Shown here piece by piece: positions 1 to 11,687 of a DNA stretch of 64,000 nt. Below the pieces are notes generated by a model. That model had not been told where the DNA came from. It saw only the letters and a program-made list of their open reading frames with translations, and did not search any database. The stretch's first letter is position 1. Every line of letters begins with the position of its first letter. The translations under genes and the position numbers were made by a program. Source of the DNA: Antilocapra americana (taxonomy: Eukaryota; Chordata; Mammalia; Artiodactyla; Antilocapridae); assembly GCA_007570785.1 (NCBI GenBank), contig ML664183.1:20386407-20450406 (forward strand), written 5' to 3'.

Positions 1-429
1 GACAAGGTCACGAGACTAAGAAAGAAATTGCAAGGCTGACTTTCTTTATCGGGGCATCCTGGGCAAGCCCCACCCTGGTATTTTTCTTGGAAGTTCTGTC
101 CATGCTCGGAACATTGGCTCATCTCAGTAGGTCAGTCACAGTTGAAAAGAATTTGTCCTGAGATTATCCCCCCAGACCTTATTGACCAGAGGATCCAGGA
201 AGGTTCCCCGGGGGCTAAGGAGGAATGAAAGGGACATTTAAATAGATTACTACTCCTCCTACTATTACTGGGGAGTTTACCAAGAGTTCTCTGGGGGTCA
301 TGGCAAGGCCACCACCAAAAAGGCTCGTACTTGGGTCACCTTTCCACCTCCCACTCCCCTGACCACTCCACAGAGGAGGCTCTCTTCCTTGAAAAAATCA
401 GGCTAGATTGGGACTAAGGAATGCTCATA

Positions 430-1089
430 ATTGTGGCCAGCATAGTTGGAGATATTGATTGCTTTAGGATAATGTAGACATAGGAATTCATTATAGTAGT
501 TATAAGGTTAATAGGGTTTTATTGTTAAAGCAGTGCTGCTTGACTGTCTCTTAGTCCTCTTTCCTCTTTCTAAACTGTCTCTTTGTCCTCTTTCCTCGTA
601 AGAACTGAAGTAGGTTACTAGAATAAACAGTCTCAAGCTTAAGCCCTTCCCTCTAGCTTCTACATAGTTGTGCCTGATAAGAGAAATGTAACCTTTCTAC
701 TTAGGTTGATGTACTTATCATGATTGAATGAAGTATACTGAAGACATTCAAATGGTAAACATACTATTGTTAAATCTAATTACATAAAAATCTGACTTCT
801 GTAAGGGGAATGTTTCATGATAGTTTGGGGAATGAGCTCAATGATAAGGTTGCTATGGAAGGTAGAAAACAAAAAAATTGTATAGAATGATAGGTGATGT
901 AATGGGGATGTCTTTTGGCTATAAAACTGTAAGCCAACAACAATATACGAGAGATTTCTCCAACACCCCACAAAACTAACAGCAATAAAGAGAGACTGCT
1001 CCATCACCACACATCGACTCAGCTCATTTCTTCGCCGATGCCACTCATCCCTCAAGACCCCCGGACCCCGCTGGGGCTGGACCCCTGCA
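430..1089 (+). mobile_element. LTR of an endogenous retrovirus (probably class II type)
   Basis: The segment has LTR layout: a TATA box (tataaaa, 920-926), a poly(A) signal (aataaa, 984-989) about 60 bp later, a C-rich U5 tail, and an end at CA (1088-1089). The short TATA-to-poly(A) spacing and tail resemble ruminant class II (ERVK-like) LTRs. The 5' edge is not clear; about 430 is a guess at a tgtggcc start. I could not recognise retroviral coding sequence in 1-430 or after 1089, so it may be a solo or a 3' LTR. Confidence 0.5.
920..989 (+). promoter_or_regulatory. LTR core promoter and poly(A) signal
   Basis: TATA-like tataaaa at 920-926 is followed by aataaa at 984-989. The close pairing is what defines U3/R in many ERV LTRs. 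It points opposite to PCDH15 transcription. Activity is not shown by sequence alone. Confidence 0.5.
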
Positions 1090-3541
1090 TACTCTCAGTC
1101 CACCAGCAAGCCCAATGAGTTCTACTCTGAAATATTTCTTGCTTCAGTGACTATCCATCAAGCTGACATTGCCCAATTTCAGGCTCTCGTTTCATTTTTA
1201 AATTCAACAATAGCTTAAAAATGAATGATGCCCCCACCTCCTAGAAGATGAAATTTAAGACAAGTCCATGAAGTATTCCCAGTCTAATCCCAGTTTAACA
1301 TTCCATTTTCTTGCTCTATATTTACTCTGCTTATATTTCTCCAAAACCTTTTTTTTTGGAAGAACAATTTATGTTCTTTCATGTTTACTTCTGAACAATT
1401 TATGTTCTTTCATGATCCCAGTCCTTTGCATGCATAGCTTCTTATCGCTTAAAATGTCTCATGTCTGCTAGGCCATATTCACCCCTAAACTACACTATTG
1501 CACACGTGTGTGTGGGCATGTACATACACAAACATATTGAATATATGCAATGTTGAATAAGGTACTAAAACAGCTTAAAAAACTGCTTTTCTGAAGGCTA
1601 TCCCCTAGGGAGTGCTACATGTTTTCAGTAGTAAATTTTTAGTATACTTTTTACCTTGGCATATTCTAAGAGTTAATTATGTCTTCATTACACATAAAAT
1701 TTGTTTCCAATTATATTTTTTATTCTGGATTAATGTCCAATAAATGGTCAAATAATATTTGGCTGAAATATCAGTAAAATATTAGAGATTAATATTTAGA
1801 AGTGATGGATATGCTTGAGTCTACCACTTAAAGGCTATATGAACCTAGGCAAACAACTCTCTAGGGCTTAGTTCTTCATTATAAATGAATAAAATAGGAC
1901 ATGCTGAATAGGGTGGCTGTGAATATTCACTGAGGTATAAAACACAGTGACTGGTATGAACAATCGAGTTTAGTTTTGGTTCTTACTATACTCTTGCCAT
2001 CTTTGCTATGAATACTCTGGAGCTTTCCTGCTTATCTCTTCTGTTTCTTATTACCTCTTGTACATTGAAAAACACATTATTTTCTATCTTTTGTATTTGG
2101 CTATATATTCATTGGGAGCAGGGCTATTTTCTAATTCATCCTTCTATTTCAAAAGTATATTTTTGCTCAATCCCTTTGAACATAATTTTTAAAGGTGTTT
2201 TTATTCTCATCATTAGATGACTTAACAAAGTATGTCCTTCATTTGTGAATTAATTTGGGCCACCTTGTTCCACAAAAAGATTTGAGTACCTGATGTTTAA
2301 ACATCATGACATATATTTTTACAATATTAGGGCAGCATTAATGTTAAAAGTTACATAACAGCACTTTTAATTAATGCAAAAAGGTTTAGTATATGAATAA
2401 TGTATAAGAAGCCTAGTTGTCCTTCAATTACTAACCCTAATATAAAATCAGAGTATAGCCAAGCATTTGAAAATGAAATCCAAATGTTTAACTCCATTCA
2501 TTCCATTTGACAATGTTTTATTGCCTATCTAATAAGAAATTAACAAGCACGTACAAAAAGCTTTACTATGAAATGAAAAACCTTTATTGTCACTTTACAG
2601 GAAAAAAGTATGTCAAGGGAAAATAGAATTCAATTTATAAACCTTTTACCTTGGAAAATAAATTGAGAACTTTCAAAAATATATTGAATTTAAAGTGCTG
2701 TGATAAAACTAATGGACACCAAAAGAAAAGGTTTTGAATTGTTAAAGTGACACCAAAGTAAAGAATAGTGTATTTACAGATTGCAGTGGTGATATTTGCA
2801 CATGGGACGACAATAAAACCTGTCTCCTTGAATATATATTTTGAAATATTTTAACATGAAAAGCACATTCAACAAAAGAAGTTGGTCTCTGAAATGTTCT
2901 TCATTTAATGTTCTTGGTAGTGTTTTAGAATTCTTTCTCTCCATACACACACATATATACACAGGTACATATATATGTATATATTTTTCTATTTTATAAA
3001 ATGATGAATTTTATGTCCATATCTCTCATCTACCAAGTTTGCTAAGAAAAAAACAGCTGTAACAACAAACTAAAATTCCTATAAAATAGTCTTTATTGAA
3101 CAAAATTCTAAAGTGAATTGGCCCCAAAACAATATGTTATAAAACATAGTGGCCAAGATTAAAATTTCATCTAGAGATTATACAGCAAAAGGTTAGTATT
3201 TCCAAAGCTTATTTTTGTAACAGCTTTATTCTTTGAGAAACATGGATAGGATGGTATAAATTTATCAACCTGATTTTACAAAATTATTAAAGTATCTTTA
3301 TTTTCACTTCTATTTTCCTTTATAAAAATTCCTAAGTCATTTCCATCTAATTATTCTTACTCTGTGTTATTTGTAAATATGAAAAGTAATAAATGGCCAA
3401 TAGTTCTTTATAATGTGCCTAATATGTAAAATATTTTATTACTTCTTGCTTATTAGAGAAATATCAGAAAATGCAAATTAATAAAGGAATATTAAAAACT
3501 CTACAATGTCATCCATTTATTGTTATTATTAATATCTTTAT
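1090..3541. other. AT-rich intronic sequence
   Basis: Apart from the MIR-like relic at 1810-1965, I recognise nothing here. Short open frames have no family resemblance. Confidence 0.6.
1810..1965 (+). mobile_element. MIR-like SINE relic
   Basis: The order gaacctaggcaaacaactct, ttcttcattataaatgaata and actgaggtataaaacacagt follows the MIR core and 3' half. Confidence 0.5.
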
Positions 3542-3552
3542 ATATGTCCTTT

Positions 3553-3758
3553 GGGGCTTCCTTGGTGTCTCAGAAGGTAAAGAATCTGCCTGCAGTGTGA
3601 GAGACCTGGGTTCAATCCCTGAGTTGGGAAGATCCCCCTGGAGCAGGGCATGGCAACCTACTCCAGTGTTCTTGCCTGGAGAACTCCCAGGGACAGAGAA
3701 ATCTGGTGGGTTGTAGTCCATGGGATCACAAAGAGTCAGACGTGACTAAGCACAGCAC
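3553..3758 (+). mobile_element. Bov-tA SINE with target-site duplication
   Basis: Full-length tRNA-Glu-derived head (ggggcttccttggtgtctca, with B-box-like gggttcaatccc) plus Bov-A tail. It is bounded by atatgtccttt at 3542-3552 and 3759-3769. Confidence 0.92.
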
Positions 3759-3787
3759 ATATGTCCTTTTATATTTACAACGTATGT

Positions 3788-3985
3788 ACAATATATATAT
3801 ATATATATATTTATGTACACACATACACATGTATATACACACATATATACATGCATGTAGAATGTATATACATTGCATATAGAATGTATATATACAATGT
3901 ATATAAGGTGTGTGTGTGTGTATATATACATATGTATATGCACATATATACAGAACATATATACACTCACATATATACACTTTCT
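3788..3985. repeat. AT / ACAT / GT microsatellite
   Basis: Imperfect run of at, tacac and tgtg units just after a Bov-tA insertion. Several overlapping tyrosine/isoleucine/cysteine-rich open frames here are repeat artefacts. Confidence 0.93.
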
Positions 3986-4215
3986 ATAACCAAGGGCATG
4001 CCATCTTTGTGACTTTATAATCTAGTATTCTCAATCATTAATCAGACATTCAGAATTTTCTTTATTTCAAAAAAAGAGAGTATATCCAGATAAGCATAAC
4101 ATTAAGAGTAGGATAAAAGTTATGATAATCAAGTAAAATTATTAACAAACAGAAAAAATCTATAAATTGTTTTAAAACCACCTCAGAGAGCATCAAAGTT
4201 AAAGTTTGAAAGACA

Positions 4216-4429
4216 GACATTGAAAGTGAAAGTGTTATTCCCTAAGTTATGTTAGACTCTTTGTGAGCCTATGGACAGTAGCCCACTAGACTCCTCTGTT
4301 CATGGAATTCTCCAAGCAACAATACTGGAGTGCATAGCCATTCCCTTCTCCAGAGGATCTTCCCAACCCAGGAATCAAACTCAGGTCTCCTGCACTGCAG
4401 GCAGATTCTTTACTGACTGAGCCACCAAC
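4216..4429 (-). mobile_element. Bov-tA SINE, reverse
   Basis: Reverse copy with tail at left (cctaagttatgttagactct) and tRNA-like head at right (ctttactgactgagccacc). Confidence 0.88.
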
Positions 4430-4837
4430 AAAAACTAGATAGCATTTATTCGTAATAAAATTGCTAGCTTTTGTTTGTGTGTTCATATGTTTGTTTTGGC
4501 AAAAACATAGCACCGGCTAACCTGAGCCTGTCTTTAACCTAATTGCCTTTGGCTGACTTGCTCTAATCTAAATAGTTCTTTAGCCAATGAAGAACTGGCA
4601 CTGGCAATGATTGATGTCATTAAATGTAGGTTGATCATCAGCACTGAAAATGAGTAATGAATAGAAGGTTATACTCAAGAAAGATCTAGGAAAACATGTC
4701 TAAGGACATGTAACCAGTGTCCTTCTTTGGGCTAAGCACTTGATGAAAAGAGTATCATTTAATGTTCTTAACTCTGGTAGGCAGAAAGAAATAAATTCAT
4801 TCTGTAAATGGCATCCCAAACTGTGGAGGACCCAGCT

Positions 4838-5050
4838 GTTGCTGTTTGGTCACTAAGTCCTGTTCAACTCTTTGTGACCCCACAAACTATAGCCCTCCAG
4901 GCTCCTCTGTCCATGGGATTTCTCAGGAAAGAAAAGTGGAGTGAGTTGCCATTTCCTTCTCCAAGGAATGTTCCCTACCCAGGGATCAAACCTGTGTCTC
5001 CTTCATTGGCAGGTGAATTCTTTACCACTGAGCCATCAGGAAAGCCAGAG
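4838..5050 (-). mobile_element. Bov-tA SINE, reverse
   Basis: Left end gttgctgtttggtcactaag; right end gagccatcaggaaagcc. A short open frame through it is a chance reading of the SINE. Confidence 0.88.
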
Positions 5051-6852
5051 GACCTGCTAATTGACCTCAAATCAAACAGCTGATGAGCAAAACCTTTAAT
5101 CTTTGACCCTATGTCTCATGTAGGATTTGCCATCAGACTTGTACCTAGAGAAGTATGTGGTGAAGATTATTCCTTGCTCCTTGCTTCAGAGACAGATAGC
5201 CCCTGTACTAAACCAATAAATTTCATTAAAAATTGGACTTAACAGTTCTTATTTTTTTTCCCTTCTGTGAAGATACTACTAGGGTTCAGTAGGAATTAAA
5301 TTAAGACAAGTAACTTCATCTCCACATCTCTCTTTCAGAACAAAGCAGAACACAAACACTGGCAGGAAATGGAGTTGTTTATGCCCTTATCCTGGTCTTG
5401 CTGCTCCACTAAATGACATGTTGAAAGAGAATTCAATATTTTAATTGCATTTAGTGTTAATGAGATCCTTATAAATGTAGGTGAGATTACACGTTTTCAT
5501 TGTGTTATTTTCCTTTTCTCATTAGTTATCCCTAATTTCCATGATTATTAACATAACATTGATATGTTCAGGAAGTGCCAGAGACGATTATGCGTCATGC
5601 TGTGATTCATTAAAGCCAGAGAAATGACTGCTTCTTTTTTCAGTTTTTTAACAGACAGTTCATTTTATAATATAGAAAAATAAATTTTTGCTGTTCAGAC
5701 TTTTCTATTAATACTTTTTCTTTGAAAAATAGTATTTTTGACCACATCTATCTCTAATGGGCGAATTTAAAGGATTTCTTTAAGACACTGAAATTGCTAG
5801 TCTTTTCGAGTCTGGGTTTTTTTTTTTTTTTAAGGTGACTTTAGTACCCTCTTACAGAAAAAGCCTATTTTAAAAATTTTGCTGATTTCTTGATTATGCT
5901 TCTATTTTTTCTATGAGAACTTCAAAACTCTTTTCCACTTCTCAGACATATGTTAATTGCTGAAGATAAGCTCACCCAGTTTTGTGGTTTACTATCATAC
6001 AGTATGATAAGGACAAGAACACAAACAAAAAAAATCAATCTGGCCCTTTTAAAAAAATATTCTTTTTTAAAGAATAATCTAGAATTTATTGAAGTTACTA
6101 TATTATAACAATGTCAGATCACTCATTAATTAAAACAAAAATACATGATCCCTGTCCTACAAAGAGATAATTCTACGTCAACCTTGAAGGTGAATCTCAG
6201 AGACTAAACAGCAGTAGCAACAGCAGTCAATAAGTATCTACTTGAAAACTATGTACCTAATATCATATTATACCAAAGATAATGTTGCTGACCTCACAGA
6301 ATATATGGGTCATTAGTAATTAATCAATAGCCTAGTGATTGTCATAAAATATTGAGGAATACTGGAAAACTAACAAATTTCTATGCGCGTTGTTTATCTT
6401 GCCCTTCTGAGAGACTTGGAGAGCTAGATGAGATTAGTTGGGAAAAGGGGTCTCATTTTGTCCAGAAAATCTTCAGAATCCAACATAGTTCTGGGCTAAA
6501 CAGAGACTAAAGAAACTATATAAGAAGTAGGTTTGGAAGTCAAACAGTCTTATTTTAAATTAGCATGTTTTAGTCAAATGTATGAAATTCATGATTAGTA
6601 GTCAGTTAGGAATTCCAGTAATGTCCTCTGATGCCAAATGACCACTAACATCCTATTTACTACTATGATGATTTCTTAATAAGAGGTAGAAGGCATATAG
6701 ACTATTGACAGCTGTAAAATAAATTGTAATCCAATGCCTATATCTCTTAAAGTAAATCTTTTTTTCTGAAATATAAGAACTCATTGAATCAAATGAATGC
6801 TAATCAAAACAAATGTGGTATACATAAAACTGAGGTAAGATACCTCTTACAA
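5051..6852. other. Unclassified intronic sequence
   Basis: No gene or repeat family recognised; poly(T) tract near 5819-5832. Confidence 0.6.
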
Positions 6853-7072
6853 GGGCTCCCCTTGTGGCTTAGCTGGTAAAGAATCCACTTGCAATGCAGG
6901 AGACCCCAGTTCTATTCCTGGGTTGGGGAGATCCCCTGGAGAAGGTAATGGAAACACACTCCAGTATTCTTGCCTGGAAAATTCTATGGATGAAGGAGAA
7001 TGGTGGGCTATAGTCCAAAGAGTCACAAGGAGCCGGACATGACTTAGTGACTTCACTTTCACTTTCACCTGA
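6853..7072 (+). mobile_element. Bov-tA SINE
   Basis: Starts gggctccccttgtggcttag and ends with tcactttcactttcac. A second SINE in the same orientation follows 80 bp later, after an A-rich stretch. Confidence 0.9.
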
Positions 7073-7149
7073 AATTTACACACTATCTTAGGTTCAACTA
7101 GAAAAAAGAAAAAAAAAAAAAAATCAACCAGCAACAAACAATTTCTCTA

Positions 7150-7352
7150 TGGGCTTCCCTTGTGACTCAGCTGGTAATGAATCTGTCTGCAATACGGGAG
7201 ACCTGGGTTTGACCCCAGGGTTGGGAAGACCGCCTGGTGAATGGAAAGGCTACCCACTCCAGTATTCTGGCCTGGAGAATTCCATGATCTGCATAGTCAA
7301 TGGGGTCACAAAAAGTCAGACATAACTAAGTGACTTTCACTCACTCACTCAA
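7150..7352 (+). mobile_element. Bov-tA SINE
   Basis: Starts gggcttcccttgtgactcag and ends with actcactcactc. It lies 40 bp from the 3' side of the CRYZ pseudogene. Confidence 0.9.
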
Positions 7353-7391
7353 GATACTTCTAATTACATAGGAAATTTGTAGAAGGATTGA

Positions 7392-8376
7392 TTATTGAAA
7401 GAGAATCATTTTTTCCAGTAGTGCCACTGAAGAATGACATCTTCATGAACCTGGGCCATCTTCTCCAATGAATACTGGGGACCTATTACTGGTCACAACC
7501 AACCAATTTCCATTCTGGTTTGAAAGGCTGCTGCCAACTGTCGAAATTCCTCCTTGAATAGGGAGCAACTCCTATTATGTTATTCACAGACTCCTTTGTC
7601 CTGGTGTCCTGTGGGTTTATTTCAATAGGACCTCTGCCGCCAACAACCATTACTCATCTTCCATGTGACCAAAGATTCAAATTATAGTGCAGATGCACAC
7701 CAGCTAACATTTCAGTAATCATATCAATTCATTGTTCACCAACAGATTTCTTAATTTTATCAATATAATTAGCTTTTTTGTGACTAAATACTTTTTGGCT
7801 CTATTTTTCAAAACAATCTTTGTCCTTCTTCAGTACCAGCTGTGACCCAGACTTTTAAGCCATTAGCTCTAACAGCTTGGCATGCTGCTATTCCAACTCC
7901 TCCACTAGCCCCATGAACCAGAACACTTTCTCTAGCTTGCACATGGGCACTGAGGAGCAGAGCTCAAAAAAGCAGCAAAATATGGGATACCAATGTCGTC
8001 TCCTTGTTTAAAAATCATTTTCTGGAAGTTTGTAAACAGTATGACCTGCTGCCAGAACATAATCTGCAGAGTCCCCAGAGATCATGCTGGTAGTGAACAT
8101 TCTGTCACCTTTCTTGAAAGCAGATGTAGTCTCTCCAACAGCTTCTATTATTCTAGCCACATCTAAGTCAGTATTATAGGGTAGAAGTGGTTTTCTACTC
8201 TAGGTACCAGAGTGAATATATGTGTCCACTGGGTTCATATGATATATTTGAATTTAGAATAGAACCTGGTAGTCTTTCAGAATTGGTTTGGTAATAGCCG
8301 AATAGAATTTCAGTACTTCTGGTCTACCAAATTCAAAAACTCTGGTATTTCTCATCAACTTCTGTCCAGTCTTCAT
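7392..8376 (-). pseudogene. CRYZ: Processed pseudogene of CRYZ (zeta-crystallin / quinone oxidoreductase)
   Basis: The minus strand translates, with frameshifts and stops, into a protein closely resembling CRYZ, an NADPH-dependent quinone reductase of the medium-chain dehydrogenase family. Landmarks in order: an ATG at 8376 with [12 protein letters not shown] just after it; a region near 8130-8060 matching AFKKGDR and MFTTS; the nucleotide-binding [14 protein letters not shown] block around 7920-7880; VTAGTEEGQ near 7835; a C-terminal KMILFQ-stop ending at 7392. The span of 985 bp is close to the 990 bp expected for a 329-residue reading frame, so all exons are joined without introns. That, with many disabling changes, marks an L1-mediated retrocopy. 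It has the same orientation as PCDH15 but is not expected to make protein. Bov-tA SINEs flank it at 7150-7352 and 8690-8880. Confidence 0.88.
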
Positions 8377-8689
8377 GGTGACCTAGATACTGGTTGTAGA
8401 GCAGGAAATCAAAATGTGCTCTCTCAATTTCCATGGAAAAAAAAGGGCAAAAGATCTTCTTTTTAGAAACTATTCTCTGGATAAGCTGATAATGGCACTA
8501 CCTGAAGGCTGGAATTTCTCCTAGATATGCTGTAGGCTTTGTTTCTTAGACTTCATATCTGCATATATATAGGGTTTTTTTTTTCCTCTTAAATTTGCTA
8601 TGGCTTCCTGAAGGGGAAATATCAAGTCACTGACAATTACTGATAAATAAAATATACACAAAAATACTTCATACTGAAGTGTTAAGATA

Positions 8690-8880
8690 ATGTGTATTCA
8701 GTTGCTCAGTTGTGTTCGACTCTGTGACTCCATGGACTGTAGTCCACCAGGCTCTCTGTCCATGGGATTCTCCAGACAAGAATACTGGAGTAGGCTGCCA
8801 TACCCTCTTCCAGGTATTAAGCTTGTATCTCCTGCATCTCTTGCATTGGCAAGCGGGTTCTTTACCACTAGTGAGATGTG
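8690..8880 (-). mobile_element. Bov-tA SINE, reverse
   Basis: Left edge gtgtattcagttgctcagtt; right edge at ttctttaccactagtgag, where the tRNA-like head is cut short. Confidence 0.87.
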
Positions 8881-9465
8881 ATGCTTATAAATCCTCGTAA
8901 ATCCAGGTTGCTTTCTTCATTATGTTTTTGATAAATGTATACATTTCAATATCAAAACTTTATGTTTATGGTTTTTCTTTTTTATTCATTTACATGGAAT
9001 TTCATAATCTTTGGATTTATGAAATTCATATTCATAATATCTGATTAAACTTTAATTGATATCAATTTAAATGAAAAGTTCCCTAGTTCCCTTAGTCATT
9101 TCTGCTATCATAGAAGGAGCAGAGGTATTTCTAGTCTGTTCATTTCCTACTTGCAGATGTGATTTTTTAATTTTTCTATTTTGTACTTTTGGTCTCAGTC
9201 TCATCCCACCCTCTAATTTTAGCTCTAACCAGGAAACCACAAAAGTGGTTTTCTCAGTATCGCCTGGCCTTGCCTCATTCAGAGTTAGTTACTGAACCCT
9301 GTACTGAGTATGTTCTGACTCACCTCTGGGGATTTCTAGGTCTGGAGAGCATACTGTTTTTCCAGTGATGTTTGTTCTCTGTTAAGCACCTAAATCCTTC
9401 TTTCACCTTGTTCATCTAAGACTTCAGTCTCTTTCCTCTCATTTATTTATTCTTCCTACCCAGCT

Positions 9466-9672
9466 TACTATTGGTTCAGAGGGTAAAGCATCTGCCCTCA
9501 ATGTGGGAGGCCTGGGTTCAATCCCTGGGTCGGGAAGATCCCTAGAGAAGGAAATGGAAACCCACTCCAGTATTCTTGCCTGGAGAATCCCACAGACAGA
9601 GGAGCCTGGTGGGCTACAGTCCACAGGGGTCGCAAAGAGTCAGACTCAACTAACGACTTCAGTTTCACTTTG
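9466..9672 (+). mobile_element. Bov-tA SINE
   Basis: Diverged head (attggttcagagggtaaagc), intact gggttcaatccc box and tail cttcagtttcacttt. It directly precedes the ERV1 LTR region. A 151-codon frame crossing both elements is not a gene. Confidence 0.88.
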
Positions 9673-10328
9673 CCAGCTTGGATTCCTGATCAGTACCCTA
9701 TATCACAACACAGCAGTGAGAGAGTCAGTTCCTAGGCAGGTTGATAAGAAGTCCGGTGTCCCTGAGGAGAAGTTAGTGGTCTGGGACTCTGGAAGTGGAG
9801 ATAGGGGTCTGGAATTCTCAAGGGGGAGGAAAGGACAAATATCTTTTTTTTTTTTCTCTCTGTCTACATCACTTAGTCTTAGTTACATAAAACATTTTTT
9901 CTTTCAGCCCAGAACTGATGATTACACAACAAACAACTCAGTTCAAACTCTGTACTAGGGATTATATAACAACAATGTATCCTGTTTGAGGACAGTTTCT
10001 CCTTCCGGAAAACTTTCTGTCTAATCCTATTATCTTAATATGAAAATTGTGGCAGTGGGTCTAGTAAGATCTTGGCAACCTTGAGACATTCTTTTGATTT
10101 ATTGTAATAACTAAAGTATATAGCTCTCTTGCTAACACTAGTGAGGGGGGCAGTCTCCATCCTCCTTCTGATGTCTGTGTCAGAAGCTTTCTCTGTCCCT
10201 TTTCTTACTTTAATAAAACTCTGCTACACAAAATCTCTTGAGTGATCAAGTCTGGTCCCTAGTCCCAAAGCTAAATCTTCTTCTTCAGAGATCACGAATC
10301 CGACATCGTCCACAGTAAGCTATCATCT

Positions 10329-10346
10329 TGGGGGCTTGTCCGGGAT
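10329..10346 (+). other. Retroviral primer-binding site, tRNA-Pro type
   Basis: The 18 bases tgggggcttgtccgggat match the proline-tRNA primer site used by many gammaretroviruses except for one C-to-T change at position 9. The site lies three bases after the LTR's terminal CA, the expected place. Confidence 0.78.
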
Positions 10347-11687
10347 CTTCAGGACAAGGTAAGAACACTCAGAGCTCTAGCCTCTCTGCTTTCTCAGTAT
10401 GCACATTTTCTGCTTTACTTTACTAACTCTATGGTGTGCTTGTGTGAATAAATAAATCACACGCCCTGTGTAAGCAAGTGATGAGCTCTGCTCTGTGGTT
10501 TTGCGGTGCCTTGCAATGACTGAAGGCAGCCCTAAAAAGGGAAGCCTTATGGGAGTTTTAACCAACCTGCCAATGCCAAGAGACATCCAACGTCCCTGCG
10601 AGGGGAGCAGCCCGAGATGGGTGAAGTGTGTGGACTGAACTTTCCTTTCTCTGTCACCTTTTCCTGGTCTCTTTGACCATTTCATAATTGTGTGGGGAAT
10701 TAGAGCTACTAACTTAATCTGTCAGATCACAGACTTTCAAGGGACTTGTGATCCATGCTGTTATTGTGTACTTTTACTTAGATCCCATGTATGGAAGTGC
10801 TTAGCCTTGCTAGACTAAGGCAAGCCTTGCTAGAAAATTACTAGGAGCACGTATGGAGTGAGGTGGAACTCTAGCTCCAGGAACGTCTCTTAGGCTAAAG
10901 GTGACTCTCTTGGCTGCCTGCCTCAGGGGCCAGCGACCTCAAAGTGAGTTTTTGCCATGGCTGTGTCACCTCTCTATATGGACAGAGGCACTACTGGTGA
11001 CCATGAGGTTTTTGAGGACATAGATCAGGAATTGCAGGATCTGGTCACATTGGAAATGCAATGGGTTTCTTCCTTTGGTAGCACTAGCTCTTCATGGACC
11101 AGAGGCGGTTCTATGATAGCTTTTGTCTCAACTCCTTAGATATTTCTTTCTGTGTAATCTTTGGAAATGAACCGGAAGGATTGGCCCTAGTAGTCTGAGG
11201 ACAAAAATCACTTTTTCCTCGCTGGCCAAACTTCCACCACCTCTTTTGCTATACTGGTGTGGTGACACTCAGAAGGGACATCTTGGTTGTTGTTCATCCC
11301 GTTATGAATCACCATTTCTACTGCAGTCAGGACTGTACTCAGGAATGTGCATGGGCACATGTAAGAGAGAGGCTTCCCCTAGTAGTTCTAGCTTGGAAAA
11401 CATTCTGGGAAACTATTCTGCTAAATCAAACAAAGACCTTGGTGGTAAGGAACTAGAAATCAGTCTGGGATGCCATCAAGTCTACCCCTGGTGCATCTCC
11501 ACCCCACCTCAGTGGTAGAACTTGGAGGGACAAGTAAGGCACCTGCGTAAGTAAGGGACAAACTAAGTCTGACCAGGGAAGGAAACCTTTGGTGGAAAGT
11601 CTGTCTACACTCCCATCTAGAACAGGGAGGGACGCCTCTGGTGGAAAGAAGCCATGGCTGTGGATGCCACTTTTTTCTCTCTTACAG

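Noticed and set aside
3553..3640. tRNA gene, because of A- and B-box-like motifs in SINE heads
   Set aside because: The heads are tRNA-Glu-derived SINE sequence with diverged arms and a Bov-A tail; no true tRNA cloverleaf is expected.
3726..4012. Tyrosine/isoleucine/cysteine-rich frames in three reading frames
   Set aside because: They are translations of the AT/ACAT/GT microsatellite.
9503..9958. 151-codon open frame
   Set aside because: It reads through a Bov-tA SINE into the neighbouring LTR region; the first half is SINE sequence and there is no domain.
11246..11518. 90-codon and shorter frames in the ERV leader
   Set aside because: No retroviral or cellular motif; they lie between the donor and the gag start and look like chance frames.
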